Origin: Podospora comata
Taxonomy: Eukaryota > Ascomycota > Sordariomycetes > Sordariales > Podosporaceae
Length of the DNA: 64,000 bases
Assembly: GCA_017354895.1 (NCBI GenBank)
Contig: CP071493.1
Location: 2,232,001 to 2,296,000 of the forward strand
Direction of reading: 5' to 3'
Shown: positions 45,998 through 55,671 of the stretch, piece after piece
Numbering within the stretch: the stretch's first letter is position 1
Layout: each line of letters starts with the position of its first letter
The notes under the pieces: generated by a model
Told to the model about the DNA's origin: nothing
The model's database searches: none
Seen by the model: the letters and a program-made list of their open reading frames with translations, nothing else
Made by a program: the position numbers and the translations under genes

Positions 45998-47287
45998 GCG
46001 GCAAGGCATGTTTGAACATCCTTTCATGTACCATACTTTGTGTTTTTCATTCTTCTGCTGGATACCGTGTAACCCGGTTTTTTTCTTTTCTTTTTATCTT
46101 CTTCTATCAGACTTATTCTATTATAGGGTTCTACTCTGTATTTGGCGGGCATTTTCAAGGCGTTTATTTGTATTGTTAAAACTGGACGCGACAGGACAGG
46201 CTATGATGAGATTTGGGGGGTGGGGGGGGATATGGATGAATCGCAATGAACGATTATCTAGCGTTTTTTGTACTTGGGGAAAATTATGTTTCTAGCGGTG
46301 ATTTAGGGGTGTGGTATAAAGAAGATATTTTGCAACTTGGAGCTTTACATGCAAGGCCTTTCCCCTTTTGACAGCGAGGATGAAGTGTCGGAGGACTCGG
46401 CCGAGGGATGATGTCAGTCCGGTCAAAGCAGCAGTGAGGCAGAAGTTGAGGCTCTGTGGGGAGCTCTGACCACCGAGCAGGGGAAGCATGGCCTAGACAA
46501 CTGACCCGACTGTACCCTGAAGGCATATCGGAGATGGGGGCGGAGCAGAAGTTGCGAGCCGTAGGGCTGATGGGGGCGCCAGGGACGGGGAGCTGCGGAT
46601 GATATGTCTACCGCTTAGCTACACCTTACTTAGCTAAGCTGTTGTTCAACTCGTCGCATGGCCTACTCCTCCACCTGAGTCTACCGGGTGGGGTGGTTGT
46701 TACCTACCTACCTATCTACCTTGGAGGGTAAATGGGATGGGTAGTATGTACGTACAATCGTATATGCCGTCGGATTGATAGTCCAATATGCAAGTAGAGA
46801 GTGTGGAGGGGTGGGGGACACATACTACAACGATCCCGGGGAGGTCGGCGGCTCTGCGGGCGATGGGGTGGGTGGTGGTGGTGGTGGAGTGGGGATGGAT
46901 GTTGCTAAAAATAAATTTATTTTTGGTGATGGGTGTGGTTGGGTGGAATGATTTACCTGCAGGTGTGAGGTTGCGGCGCACAGCAGCAGCATGTATGCGA
47001 GCGAGTGCACATACACATGCCGGTTGGGAGGGAAGGCGGCGGCGGCGGCGGCGGTGGGAAGACCACGTGGAATTTTGGCTGGGATTGGGATGGATACGTA
47101 GGGAAAGGTAAGCAAGTGGAAGAAGGGTTGGGGATTGTTCGGTGTGCTGATCACAGACAGACATAAAGAGTTGTGACAAGAGTAGTGTGAGGGGAGCACC
47201 GCATTTTTTGGGAGGGGAAGGGGATAAAAGTTATGAACTATTAACAATGCTGCCGTCTAAACGTCACAGTATCTTCACTGCGGGGAG
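45998..47287. other. Intergenic region between RLM1 and the Cys-rich cluster
   Basis: T-rich 3' flank, then G/T-rich DNA with a (GGC)n run at 47035-47054 and TACC repeats near 46703-46720. No convincing gene. Confidence 0.5.
47035..47054. repeat. (GGC)n microsatellite
   Basis: Six to seven GGC units in G-rich noncoding DNA. Confidence 0.9.
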
Positions 47288-47341
47288 TATATATGACCGT
47301 TTTTGGTCGATATTCCCAACCTTCCTTTTCCTCATCATCAT
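47288..47341 (+). promoter_or_regulatory. Core promoter module of Cys-rich paralogue A
   Basis: TATATAT at 47288-47294, then TTTTCCTCATCATCATC starting near 47327 with CTCATC at 47331, 43 nt downstream. The start codon lies 148 nt after the TATA. The same layout precedes the other three paralogues. Confidence 0.6.
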
Positions 47342-47435
47342 CATCAACAACAATTTACTTATACTCATAACCACAGCCCGATTACTAACAACTCCAGTAC
47401 TAACCCCTAGATCTCATACCACATCATAACCAGAG

Positions 47436-47651
47436 ATGTGCCTCTACCATCAACACTAGTGGCGGTGCGGACACAACGTTAGGGGGCCTCCCCGTCTACT
47501 ACGACGGTGCGACCGGCGGGCTGCCCGGGAGGCTCATGGAGACGATGATTACCCCTGCGGTAACTTCAAGAGGGTGAGGTGGGTTGATTCTTGTGATAAA
47601 TGCATGAGGGCGAACCCCGATTTACCCAAGCTAACGGTACTAATTAAATAG
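47436..47651 (+). pseudogene. Small Cys-rich paralogue A, with in-frame UAG at codon 8
   Basis: ATG 47436 reads MCLYHQH, then TAG at 47457-47459, then a further 63 open codons in the same frame: WRCGHNV, RLLRRCDRR, DDYPCGNFKRVRWVDSCDKC, ending TAG at 47649-47651. Start, MCL, and CG at positions 11-12 match the neighbouring copies B and C, so the frame after the stop belongs to the same gene. It carries C-x2-C near the end. Either this copy is broken by one substitution or the UAG is read through. A short intron cannot remove the stop because no donor fits within the 24 bases before it. There is no signal peptide. Function unknown. Confidence 0.6.
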
Positions 47652-48187
47652 GTGAGAAGGTAAGTGCAGAGTCTCCCTGGAGGAGACGTCTATGTTGATG
47701 TGCTTAATATATTCTATCTTTTTTTCACTAGAAAATATGGTCCTGATTAATTGCTTGTTAAGATGTGAAAGTGACTACTGATAGACGTTCAATCAATGTG
47801 CTTGTGTGTGCGCATGCTGGTCTTCCATTGGGATAGTTTTTCTTCCCACCGCTAGGTTGAGGTTGATGATGTAATTTCGAGGTTTTGCTCTTGCTGCGAC
47901 GAAACTTACCTCAAATGAATTAACAGATACACATGAGAGTGTGATCAATCACGGACTCGAACTGGGAGCAAAACGGTGCGTATGGTTGGGGTTGAGGACA
48001 AAGGATGCTGTTTGTTCCACGCGCAAGGGCACAAAGGACGGAAGACCATGGACAATGCTATTGTAGCGAACTGGACAACACAATTATGCAATGGAAGTAG
48101 CACGAGCAATACAGTGTTCACAAGTCAGTAGAATTACCCGCTTGAAGCAGACTAAACAACCTAATTATCCCCATCTCCCCAAGACAG
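47652..48187. other. Spacer between Cys-rich paralogues A and B
   Basis: No gene seen. T-rich patch near 47720. Confidence 0.45.
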
Positions 48188-48241
48188 TATAAAAGCCCCC
48201 TTCATCCTTCCCTCCTCTCCTTCCATTTTCCTCATCATCAA
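48188..48241 (+). promoter_or_regulatory. Core promoter module of Cys-rich paralogue B
   Basis: TATAAAAG at 48188-48195 and CTCATCATCA at 48231-48240, exactly 43 nt apart as in copy A. The start codon is 124 nt after the TATA, in the context CACCCAAGATGTG. Confidence 0.65.
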
Positions 48242-48311
48242 CATCAAAAACTTACTTAAACAGCCCTCCTCACTCTCACTTTGCAGACATTACCCAACAT
48301 CATCACCCAAG

Positions 48312-48512
48312 ATGTGCCTCTGGGAGAAACTTTACTGCCACTGCGGCATCCCTTCTGATAAGCCTCAAAAGCTTATCATGAACTGCCACTCCTATTCCAC
48401 TACTGGCCGCTGCAGCGGCGATACGGTCAGACCCAAGAATAGGGGCTGGCTCTGCTCGAGGTGCCAGGGGATTGAGGATTTGGTTAGGCAGATGGGAAGT
48501 TGGAGGGTGTAA
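48312..48512 (+). CDS. Small Cys-rich protein, paralogue B
   Basis: Intronless, 66 aa, intact. It starts MCLWEKLYCHCG, continues with LIMNCHSY, GRCSGD and WLCSRCQG. The Cys pattern is C2, C9, C11, then single Cys near 25 and 34, then C-x2-C near 48-51. MCL and CG at 11-12 are shared with paralogues A and C. No signal peptide, no membrane segment; paired Cys could bind metal or form disulfides. It is not a family I can name. The strong TATA and identical leader architecture argue that it is a real, regulated gene. Confidence 0.65.
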   Translation: MCLWEKLYCHCGIPSDKPQKLIMNCHSYSTTGRCSGDTVRPKNRGWLCSRCQGIEDLVRQMGSWRV

Positions 48513-49098
48513 GGAGTCTGCAAAAGTGAGAGCGCTGGGGAGATAAGTCCGGAACGGAATCTGGGTAGGTAAGTGGAAACTTCCCTGGTGGAGGTTGTTG
48601 CTGATCATACATACATTAATAAAATAAAAAAAAATTCCTGTGAAAACTTCAAGTTATCGTTGGTTTCAAATTTCGAAAGTGAGTGAGTTTTGTTTGATAT
48701 ACAAGCTACCGACCATCTACCTGACTGGCATATTTTGGACGAAAGGAAGTATGAAATTGCTACAGAAAGATAGGCTTTAAGAGATAAATAAATAAGCAGC
48801 CAGCCAAGACACATTGAATGGTTTTATCCTATCCATCGAGCAACTGTGTTTCTCGAAGCAGGGTAAAGAGAGAGATCTGCCTGCTGGTTGGTTATCCATC
48901 TTTTACATGACTGACTTATTTGTGTGTATGAAGCACAACGAATGCCCTATCTTCCTTCTTTCTATCCATGCTTTATTTGACAGACAGGAGTGAGTGCCCA
49001 AAGTGAAAACGAAGAAGACCTTCACGATGGTCGTCTCTCAGCATTGATTGTGTGACTAGCCAGCTTCGAGATATCCATTCTTAGCAAACATGTGTCCA

Positions 49099-49132
<34 letters not shown>

Positions 49133-49431
49133 CATACCTTTTACGATTTCAGCATGAGAGTAGTCTGTCTATCCTATTTTCCAATTTTCTCTTTGTTACA
49201 GGAACAAGAAGTTGTCATCGAATGGCCTATTCCAATGGCTTTGTTCTTGTAGTAGGACCCCGAGGGCTGAATTGTTTCAGCGCTTCTGAGTCCAAGGGAA
49301 ATACCATTCATATACAGTTTCACACCGTTAATGCACGTAATCAAGATTAGAAAGCAAAATAAATGGGGCTTATAAAAAAGTGTGTATTATTCTCACCAAC
49401 AAAATCTCCACCAGGGAGATTTGAATCTCAC
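48513..49431. other. Spacer between Cys-rich paralogues B and C
   Basis: AT-richer DNA holding a CATA tetranucleotide run. A minus-strand frame starting MCLGWLL at 48814 lacks the Cys pattern and promoter and is not counted as a family member. Confidence 0.45.
49097..49137. repeat. (CATA)n microsatellite
   Basis: About seven perfect CATA units followed by TATATACATAC. Confidence 0.95.
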
Positions 49432-49617
49432 TTACCTCCTTTCCACATACCTATTCTCATGTCTATGAGCTCGGCAAGGACAATCAAACGTCCTCTGTTC
49501 GATTCTAAGGATTTCACAGCTCAAACCAATATGATAAAGGCGGCAGCGATTAACCAAAACGGGCGCAGGATGAATGGGGCACCCGCAAAGCCAGAGACCC
49601 TGTCGGAAGAGACACAT
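49432..49617 (-). CDS. Small Cys-rich protein, paralogue C
   Basis: Minus strand, 61 aa, intact: MCLFRQGLWLCGCP, VNRCRLYHIGLSC, then DCPCRAH. MCL and CG at 11-12 align without gaps to copies A and B, and C-x1-C lies near residue 46-48. The start at 49617 is preferred because of the context CACCCAAGATGTG, the same as in copy B, although the frame is open further upstream. No signal peptide. Its orientation is opposite to the other three copies, so the cluster is not a simple tandem array. Confidence 0.6.
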   Translation of the reverse strand: MCLFRQGLWLCGCPIHPAPVLVNRCRLYHIGLSCEILRIEQRTFDCPCRAHRHENRYVERR

Positions 49618-49702
49618 CTTGGGTGATGTGAAGTTGGTAATAGTTTTGAAGGTTGTGAGTTGTGAAGGTTTGTGTAAGTAGTTAGTTGTGTGGGTTTGTT
49701 GC

Positions 49703-49758
49703 GTTGATGATGAGAAAAGATTGACGAGCTCATGGGAGGGCGCCTGGCTTTTTATATA
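49703..49758 (-). promoter_or_regulatory. Core promoter module of Cys-rich paralogue C
   Basis: On the minus strand TATATAAAAAG (49758-49748) and CTCATCATCAAC (49714-49703) are 44 nt apart. The start codon is 141 nt after the TATA. Confidence 0.6.
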
Positions 49759-50027
49759 GTGATAAGAAGGGTAAACAGAATGGAAACAATCCCATTGTCT
49801 TCTTTCACTGGCTTTGTTCACCTCGATACTCCTCTATTCATAACAATTTTCGTCTCAGTACAGCACCAGTCTAGTACTCAGCCAAACCCATAGTTCAGAA
49901 ACCACTTCACACATCAACTTTGATCAATCCTATCATAATCAAAACAATGCCCCCCCTTACATCTACAACACCATTGCTCTTCCAATAATCACATTATACA
50001 GACTCCAATGCCACACAATTTATCCTG

Positions 50028-50067
50028 TATTTAAACCCTTCCCTCCCTCTCTCCTCAGCAACTTTCC

Positions 50068-50100
<33 letters not shown>

Positions 50101-50101
50101 G
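50028..50101 (+). promoter_or_regulatory. Core promoter module of Cys-rich paralogue D, with expanded (TCA)n
   Basis: TATTTAAA at 50028-50035, then CTTTCCTCATCATC beginning near 50062, about 39-40 nt later. Here the CATCAT motif of the leader is expanded to about eleven units (50068-50100). The start codon is 143 nt after the TATA-like box. Confidence 0.55.
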
Positions 50102-50170
50102 ATCAAACCACCGAACCAAACACACACACATACCACCACTTCAAACTACCAACCCAAAACAACAAACAAG

Positions 50171-50360
50171 ATGTGCCAATACGAGCAATTCTACCTACCA
50201 CCTCTGCGGCTGCAAGGACGCGGCTGAGGTCCTCATCGAGACCTGTCAGTTAGTCCAAGATGGCGGTGCATGCTCTGGTCTGAAGCCGCTGGTGATCTCC
50301 TTTGTTCCTCCTCGGGCAACCTGTGATTACCACGAGGTCTCCTCTGATGATGGGTACTAG
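50171..50360 (+). pseudogene. Small Cys-rich paralogue D, frame interrupted
   Basis: ATG 50171 begins MCQYEQFY. A few codons on, the family pattern continues in another frame: HLCGCKD, LIETCQLV, GGACSG, ATCDYHE, ending TAG at 50358-50360. A single-base frame change within about 50192-50202 separates the two parts; in the starting frame translation ends at TGA 50225-50227. No splice donor lies at the spot, so an intron does not explain it. It is either a recent pseudogene, a sequence error, or a programmed shift, the last being least likely. Spacing of Cys follows paralogue C. Confidence 0.55.
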
Positions 50361-50999
50361 TGGATCCCTCGTTGAGCGCAGCCTCTTGCTCATCACTTGG
50401 TGGGTAAATGGCTCTCCTGGAAGGTAAGTAAGGCGAGTGAGTGTTTAATAAAAGGTAAGGTGTGGTGAGGTTGTTGATGCCTGGAGCATCAATAAACCAA
50501 GACATATAATTTCAAGACATTTTTTTAACAAAACCCTAGACTGCTATATCTCTTTTCGTGCTTGTATTGTGATCCTGTGGTTTAACTGTTACTTCCACAG
50601 GCAGAATCTGTGTAGCTTCGTGCACTTTCACCTCTTTCGATACACCTGCTCCACCTAGGTACATGTGTACAATTCATTCAGTGTTATTTTGTCTCATTAT
50701 ACATGTAAAACTCAATCACCATATCTAGTTCTCAGCTTGCCTTTGTACAATAAAGACACCAACCCCTGACGCCATTCCATATGCGTTTATGACAAGTCAT
50801 ATCCCAAACTTATATACAACGTATATGACTCTAAAAAGCCGCGCCACATCTTCCAAACTATCATCCAATTATGACTCAAATCCAAGATCCGAGAGCCGAC
50901 CGGCCTGCCCCTTTTGAGGTCCGGCAGTCCAACCTTCTCCAGCCAAGACGTTCGTTCCATAACCCGGTCCACCCTTCAAAGATCTGTCTCGGGAACCCC
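50361..50999. other. Flank between the Cys-rich cluster and the PSG1-like gene
   Basis: 3' flanks of both neighbours. No gene seen. Confidence 0.5.
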
Positions 51000-51914
51000 T
51001 TAATCAACCTTCCTAACCCCCAATCCACTCCCCTCCCCAACCCCCCTCCCAAGCTCCATATCCCTCCCATCAACCCTAGAATACTGCCCCCTATCCCTCC
51101 TATTCCTCCCCACCGTCCCCCTCTCACTCCTCCTGTTCCTCCCCATCACATTCCCCAAATCAATCCTCCTCACCCCCCTATTACAGCACAACGTGCTCAT
51201 CACAATCGCCATCAAGAAAAACGCCACCGTGGGCAGCGCCACATACAACACCTGATCGTCCGCCGGGTGCCTCTCCCCATCACTCTTATTCGGCTTCTTC
51301 TTCGGCTTGACAATCTGCACCGTCGGTCCCTGATGCCATTCCGCGGGCGAGCCATCCTCCGGCAGCGCCGCCATCCTCAGGGTTATCGTCGTTGGTGTGT
51401 TCTGCTTGAAGTGCTTCGCCTTGTTTCCCGGTTTTTCATTCCACAATGGGTTGGCGTTGATGAGGTCTTGGGTAATGGACCACTGGTAAAAACCCCACGC
51501 GCACGAGATTTCGCCAGAGTCAAAGGCTTGGTGGGTGTCGCTTTCGGGGGTGAGGTAAAACCCGATGATTTTGACCGTGTGGTTTGCTTTCTCGTGGGTG
51601 TGGCCTTTGGAGAAGAAGGCCGGGTCCCAGGTGATGTACTTGAGGACGCCGGGGTTGAAGGTTTCGTTGTGTTTGGGGAGGCAGAAGGGTTTGTAGTCGC
51701 CGTCGAGGTTGTGGCAGACGGCGAATTCGTGACCGGCGAGCTTGGTGGTGTCGATGGCGGGAGGGGCGTCGTTGTCGGTGGGAGGGGGGACGAGGTCGGC
51801 GTCGATGGGTTGACGGGGCGCAAGAGCGTTCGGGTTTTCTGGGCCGGGAAGAGCTGATGCTGTGCCTAGCACGGCCAGCCAGAGGGCTGACCGGATGAGG
51901 CTAGGCGAAACCAT
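51000..51914 (-). CDS. Type I membrane glycoprotein, PSG1/DUF4448-like
   Basis: Intronless, 304 aa. It starts with a signal peptide (MVSPSLIRSALWLAVLGTASA). The lumenal domain carries FCLPKHNETFNPGVLKYITWD, FFSKGHTHEKANHTVKIIGFY and CAWGFYQWSI, matching as I recall the fungal DUF4448 family that includes yeast Psg1. One transmembrane segment (about residues 225-245, VLYVALPTVAFFLMAIVMSTL) and a short Arg-rich cytosolic tail follow. Several N-glycosylation sites (NET, NHT) are seen. Psg1 supports maturation of the plasma-membrane proton pump in the Golgi; carrying that role over to this protein is inference. Dense open frames on the other strand are shadows. Confidence 0.68.
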   Translation of the reverse strand: MVSPSLIRSALWLAVLGTASALPGPENPNALAPRQPIDADLVPPPTDNDAPPAIDTTKLAGHEFAVCHNLDGDYKPFCLPKHNETFNPGVLKYITWDPAFFSKGHTHEKANHTVKIIGFYLTPESDTHQAFDSGEISCAWGFYQWSITQDLINANPLWNEKPGNKAKHFKQNTPTTITLRMAALPEDGSPAEWHQGPTVQIVKPKKKPNKSDGERHPADDQVLYVALPTVAFFLMAIVMSTLCCNRGVRRIDLGNVMGRNRRSERGTVGRNRRDRGQYSRVDGRDMELGRGVGEGSGLGVRKVD

Positions 51915-52401
51915 CTGTATCCTTTGCGTGTGTGATGTTGCTCGGATGCCTCGGAGCTTTCTTCGTTCAAGCTCTTAGAGAGAAGAGGCCAGACAGTTGA
52001 GTTGAAGGGGTAAGTAGGAAGCCGAGTAAGACACTGCTGGTCGTCTTTCCAGTCAACTGAGCGGACAGAGAAGGCCGTTGAAGAAGCAGAGGTTCAACAA
52101 GGAAAAAGGAATGGATAACCGACGAGATATCGGCCCGGCGCAACCTTCAGCCCTCGACCTGGAAGCGGCAATTTTGGAAGTCCCGGAGCTTCCCGCCGTC
52201 TGTTGATGGTGAACTTGAGACAGGGAGCTCCTGGCGGACAAAAGCTGCATGAAATCGCGCTAGAAGGCCTGCCAAGCCGGCGTGCCAAGGTCGACAAAGC
52301 AGGGGTTCCGGCATCTTTAACGCCTCGGCATCTCAGCCTCCACAGACAACACCATGTCGATATTGATGGTTCACTGTACAGAACGTCTCATTTGCTACCA
52401 T
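51915..52401. other. Intergenic region between the PSG1-like and oxygenase genes
   Basis: 487 bp, promoter of the former and 3' flank of the latter. No gene seen. Confidence 0.5.
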
Positions 52402-53677
52402 CTAAGAAACAGTGTTCTTGGCCACGATTCCCCTCGCAAACTCTCCAAAGGTAATATGCTGTTCCATGTCAACCTCCTCACCCAGGTTCGGCTGGGTAAA
52501 AACGGCAAGCGTGTTGCGCGCAATCCGGCCATCGCTCATGGAAGCACGAGCTCCCCGTACAAAATGCGGCACAGCCTTGAACTTGCCCTCAGTAATCCTC
52601 TCCAATGCCTCGCCCGTCTGGAAAGCAATACAGTCGCGGGGAATCTTGACCTGGACCGTTTGCCCAGTACGAGACTTGATGTACAAACCAGATGCCGGGT
52701 CAGGGGACGCATCAAGTTCGGGAAGAGGTGCCAACTTCAGCGGCTTGCTGTCGGCCAAAGTTTGTTCAAAAGCCGGTGCGACCACCGGCGTCTTGGCTTC
52801 GTCGACAAACATGGCCGAAGTCAAACCTGTCAAACAGCCGTGGTCCAGATGGGTAGCACACCAGTCATCCTCGTCGCCGCCCTCGCCATTCGCGATTTCG
52901 CTCGCCTTTGTCGGCGCAGGAGGCGCGTTGGCGGGGTCCTCGGGGAAGTAGTGTAACAGGCGAGCCTTTGTCGTGGTCGAGGTGCTCACAACCTTTTCCA
53001 AGTAACCGTTGGGATAACCGGCAATTTCCTTCTCGGCGAACCTATCGCACGCTCTAGCCACCAAAACGGCAACGTCAATGATCAGACGGCAAAGATCCTC
53101 GACAGAGTTTTTGAAGCCGGGTAGCGTCGCATCATCCGGCCAGATGTTGGACGAGAGATACTCAGGGAAGTTGTCAGTGTTGAACTCCTCGGTGGGCGCT
53201 GCGCAAGACAGCTTTGGGTCAACATAGAAAGCACAGTTGGCATAGAAAGAGCCCTTTAATGTGTCGACCTGGCCGTTCTTGAGGGTTTCCTTTCCAAGGG
53301 ACCATCCAGTAAGGTACTTGGCCTTTTCATTCTCGAGTTTATCTGTGGCTGGTCAACTTTTTGCTCATAGCCGCCATGACCCTTCACATATAACCTACCC
53401 AGCTCAGACTTGGGGAGGTTTCCAAGGTAAGACGAATAGGAGAGGGCATGATGCCTCAGACTCGCAAACTCGGGTGGTACATCTTTGACAACCAAGATAC
53501 CCAGAGAATCCGGGCCGAATGCTTGCTGGAGCTTCTCAAACGACACCGTTCCTAGAGATTTTTACACATCAGCGATTGCACTGACACAGATCACCCCGCA
53601 AAGTGATCCCTTGACCCTGACTTACCGTCCTTTAACTCCTGTAGAGAGACAGTCACAGCCTGAGCAATAGGGGCCAT
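52402..53677 (-). CDS. 2-oxoglutarate/Fe(II)-dependent dioxygenase family protein (isopenicillin N synthase-like)
   Basis: Three exons on the minus strand, 53677-53626, 53551-53399 and 53342-52402 (introns 74 and 56 nt), give 381 aa. The start MAPIAQAVTVSLQEL is followed by an N-terminal DIOX_N-like region (LGILVVKDVPPEFASLR). The double-stranded beta-helix has the iron ligands H-x-D (THLDHGCLT, about H233/D235) and the distal His in VPHFV (about 328), with R-x-S (RAS, about 334-336) for 2-oxoglutarate. This protein type is widespread in fungi, is usually not within antibiotic clusters, and has no known substrate. It is divergent from the FRG1 gene over about 310 bp. Confidence 0.86.
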
Positions 53678-53986
53678 TTCGATCCAAAGATGTTACAAGA
53701 CAAATAATCCAACATCCAACAAAAAGAGGGGAAGCAAACTTTTATCTCACGAGATCTACTTACACATCTTCAAGCTCCCTGGACCAGGTCAGCGGGGCGG
53801 ACCGCCAAGCATTCACACTGCCGGCCGACTTGCTCAAGGCGGCAGGTCCCTGTTCACGCCAAGACATTTCCAACGCGCCTATCGATAACGATAAGATCAT
53901 CATCACCATCATCATCAACCACTTGTCCCAGCCTCACTGACGTTGTTTGCGACTACAGCATCACAATTCATCCCCCTATTGCGACA
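53678..53986. promoter_or_regulatory. Divergent promoter region, oxygenase / FRG1
   Basis: 309 bp with CATCAT repeats near 53895-53920 and no clear TATA box. Confidence 0.45.
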
Positions 53987-54869
53987 ATGGTCAAAGCACT
54001 CACCTTCAAAGGAGATAAAAAACCAAAAAAGAGGAAACGCACCGGCGGGGCTAGCGGGAAAGCAGACGACGATGACAACCGCCAGCTCAAAACCGCCAAA
54101 CCCTCCACCGAAGCCGACGCCGACGCCGACGCCGACGACGACAGCTGGGTTTCCGCAGACGTAACAGCCGACATCTCCGGCCCGATCATGTTCGTCCTAC
54201 CAACCGAACCACCAACCGCGCTGGCATGCGACGCCATAGGAAAGGTGTTCACCCTCCCAATCGAGAACATCGTCGACAACAACCCCATCACCGCCGAGCC
54301 GCACGATGTGCGGCAGGTCTGGGTGGCCAATCGGATTGTAGGGACAGAACATTTCCGGTTCAAGGGGCATCATGGAAAGTCAGTAACCCCTTCCCCTGAG
54401 TGTAGGTGTACGATATTGACACAAAAATAGATACCTCTCCTGCGACAAAATCGGTCTCTTCTCCGCCACCTCCGAAGCCATCACCCCCCTCGAGTCTTTT
54501 TCCGTCATCCCCACCGCCGACACCCCCGGCACTTTCCAGATCCAAACACTAAGGGATACCTTCCTTTCTGTGAGAGCGTCGCGGTCCTCAAAAGCGAATG
54601 CTTCCCCTGAGGTCAGGGGGGATGAGACAGAGATTACGTTTGATACTACGTTGAGGATCAGGATGCAGGCGAGGTATAAACCCAAGTTAAAGGCTTCAAA
54701 AGAGGAGAAGGCAAGGGAGAAGATCAGCCGGGCCGAGTTGGAGGCTGCGGTGGGGAGGAGGTTGGATGAGGATGAGGTGAAACGACTGAAGAGGGCGAGG
54801 AGGGAGGGAGACTACCATGAGGCGGTGTTGGATTTGAAGGTTAAGGGGAAGCATGATAAGTATGGGTAG
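53987..54869 (+). CDS. FRG1-like protein
   Basis: Two exons, 53987-54378 and 54431-54869 (52-nt intron), give 276 aa. Lys-rich N-terminus (MVKALTFKGDKKPKKRKR) looks like a nuclear signal, followed by an Asp/Ala repeat. The beta-trefoil (fascin-like) core holds SWVSADVTADISGPIMFVL, FRFKGHHGKYLSCDKIG and TFQIQTLRDTFLSV. The C-terminus is the conserved basic helix ending EAVLDLKVKGKHDKYG. Known family: FRG1, nuclear/nucleolar, linked in animals to RNA processing and actin bundling. Role in fungi is not settled. Confidence 0.88.
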
Positions 54870-55671
54870 GGAGGCTGATGTCAGAGCTGTTGTGGTAGGA
54901 AAATGGTTTGGCTTAGTAGGGTTGGTGTTGTTCTATACTGTGTAATGAGTTTGGGAGTTTCGTTGATGAATCACGGTCTTGGAGAATGGGAAGATCAGGG
55001 CTTAATAAAAGACTAATTGTGTTCATGGATGGCGAAGACAAAGCCTCAACTTGCTTGTAGGAAAACAATGCCTCCAATCGAGTTGAGGCGGGTTCAAATA
55101 GTGACTTGTATGAGTGAAGGCGATGTGAGACGAAAGGATACACACCTATGGACTTCCACACTGTTCTGATACCAGTAATGTTATCGTGGAAAGAGAATCA
55201 GCACACTTCGTCCCAGCCTAATGTGCATTTTCAACCACTTTCACCACTTTCCCTAACATTATCCAAACCTCTAGCCCTTCCACTAACCATATCCCACTCA
55301 GGCAGTGAATAATTCTCCTCGATAACAGTCTTCCCCATGTCGCTGTATCTTCAAATCAACAATATTCAACCATCACATCACACTAAGCAAGTCAACACAG
55401 CGGTTTAAACAGAAACTATCAATCACTTAGGTATACAAAACCCCCCCGCCATACCTATACAATTTCCCAATCTTTTTTCCCAACCATCGGTATCCAGCCA
55501 GCCCCCCATATCTCTATATCCAACCCCATAATATCAATCTGAAAAAAAATGCCCCCTGGGCAAGACAGGTGTGCTATGTGCAGGTGATTATACACAGGCC
55601 CATGCCACTCCCACCCAAAATATGATCAGTGAGAAGAGAGTACAAAAGTAAACACAAGAAGAAAAGTAAAA
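54870..55671. other. Convergent 3' flanks of FRG1 and the alpha-glucosidase
   Basis: 802 bp of AT-richer DNA. Short frames only; no gene seen. Confidence 0.5.

Noticed and set aside
48605-48814. Minus-strand frame starting MCLGWLL as a fifth Cys-rich paralogue
   Set aside because: Lacks CG at 11-12 and the later Cys, and has no TATA plus CTCATCATC module in front.
49410-49440. Possible tRNA T-arm (GATTCAAATC-like on the minus strand)
   Set aside because: Loop length is wrong and no acceptor or D-arm pairs around it.
50871-51857. 328-codon open frame on the plus strand
   Set aside because: Antisense to the PSG1-like gene, which has signal peptide, membrane segment and conserved motifs. The plus-strand product is low-complexity Pro/His then Gly/Val-rich.
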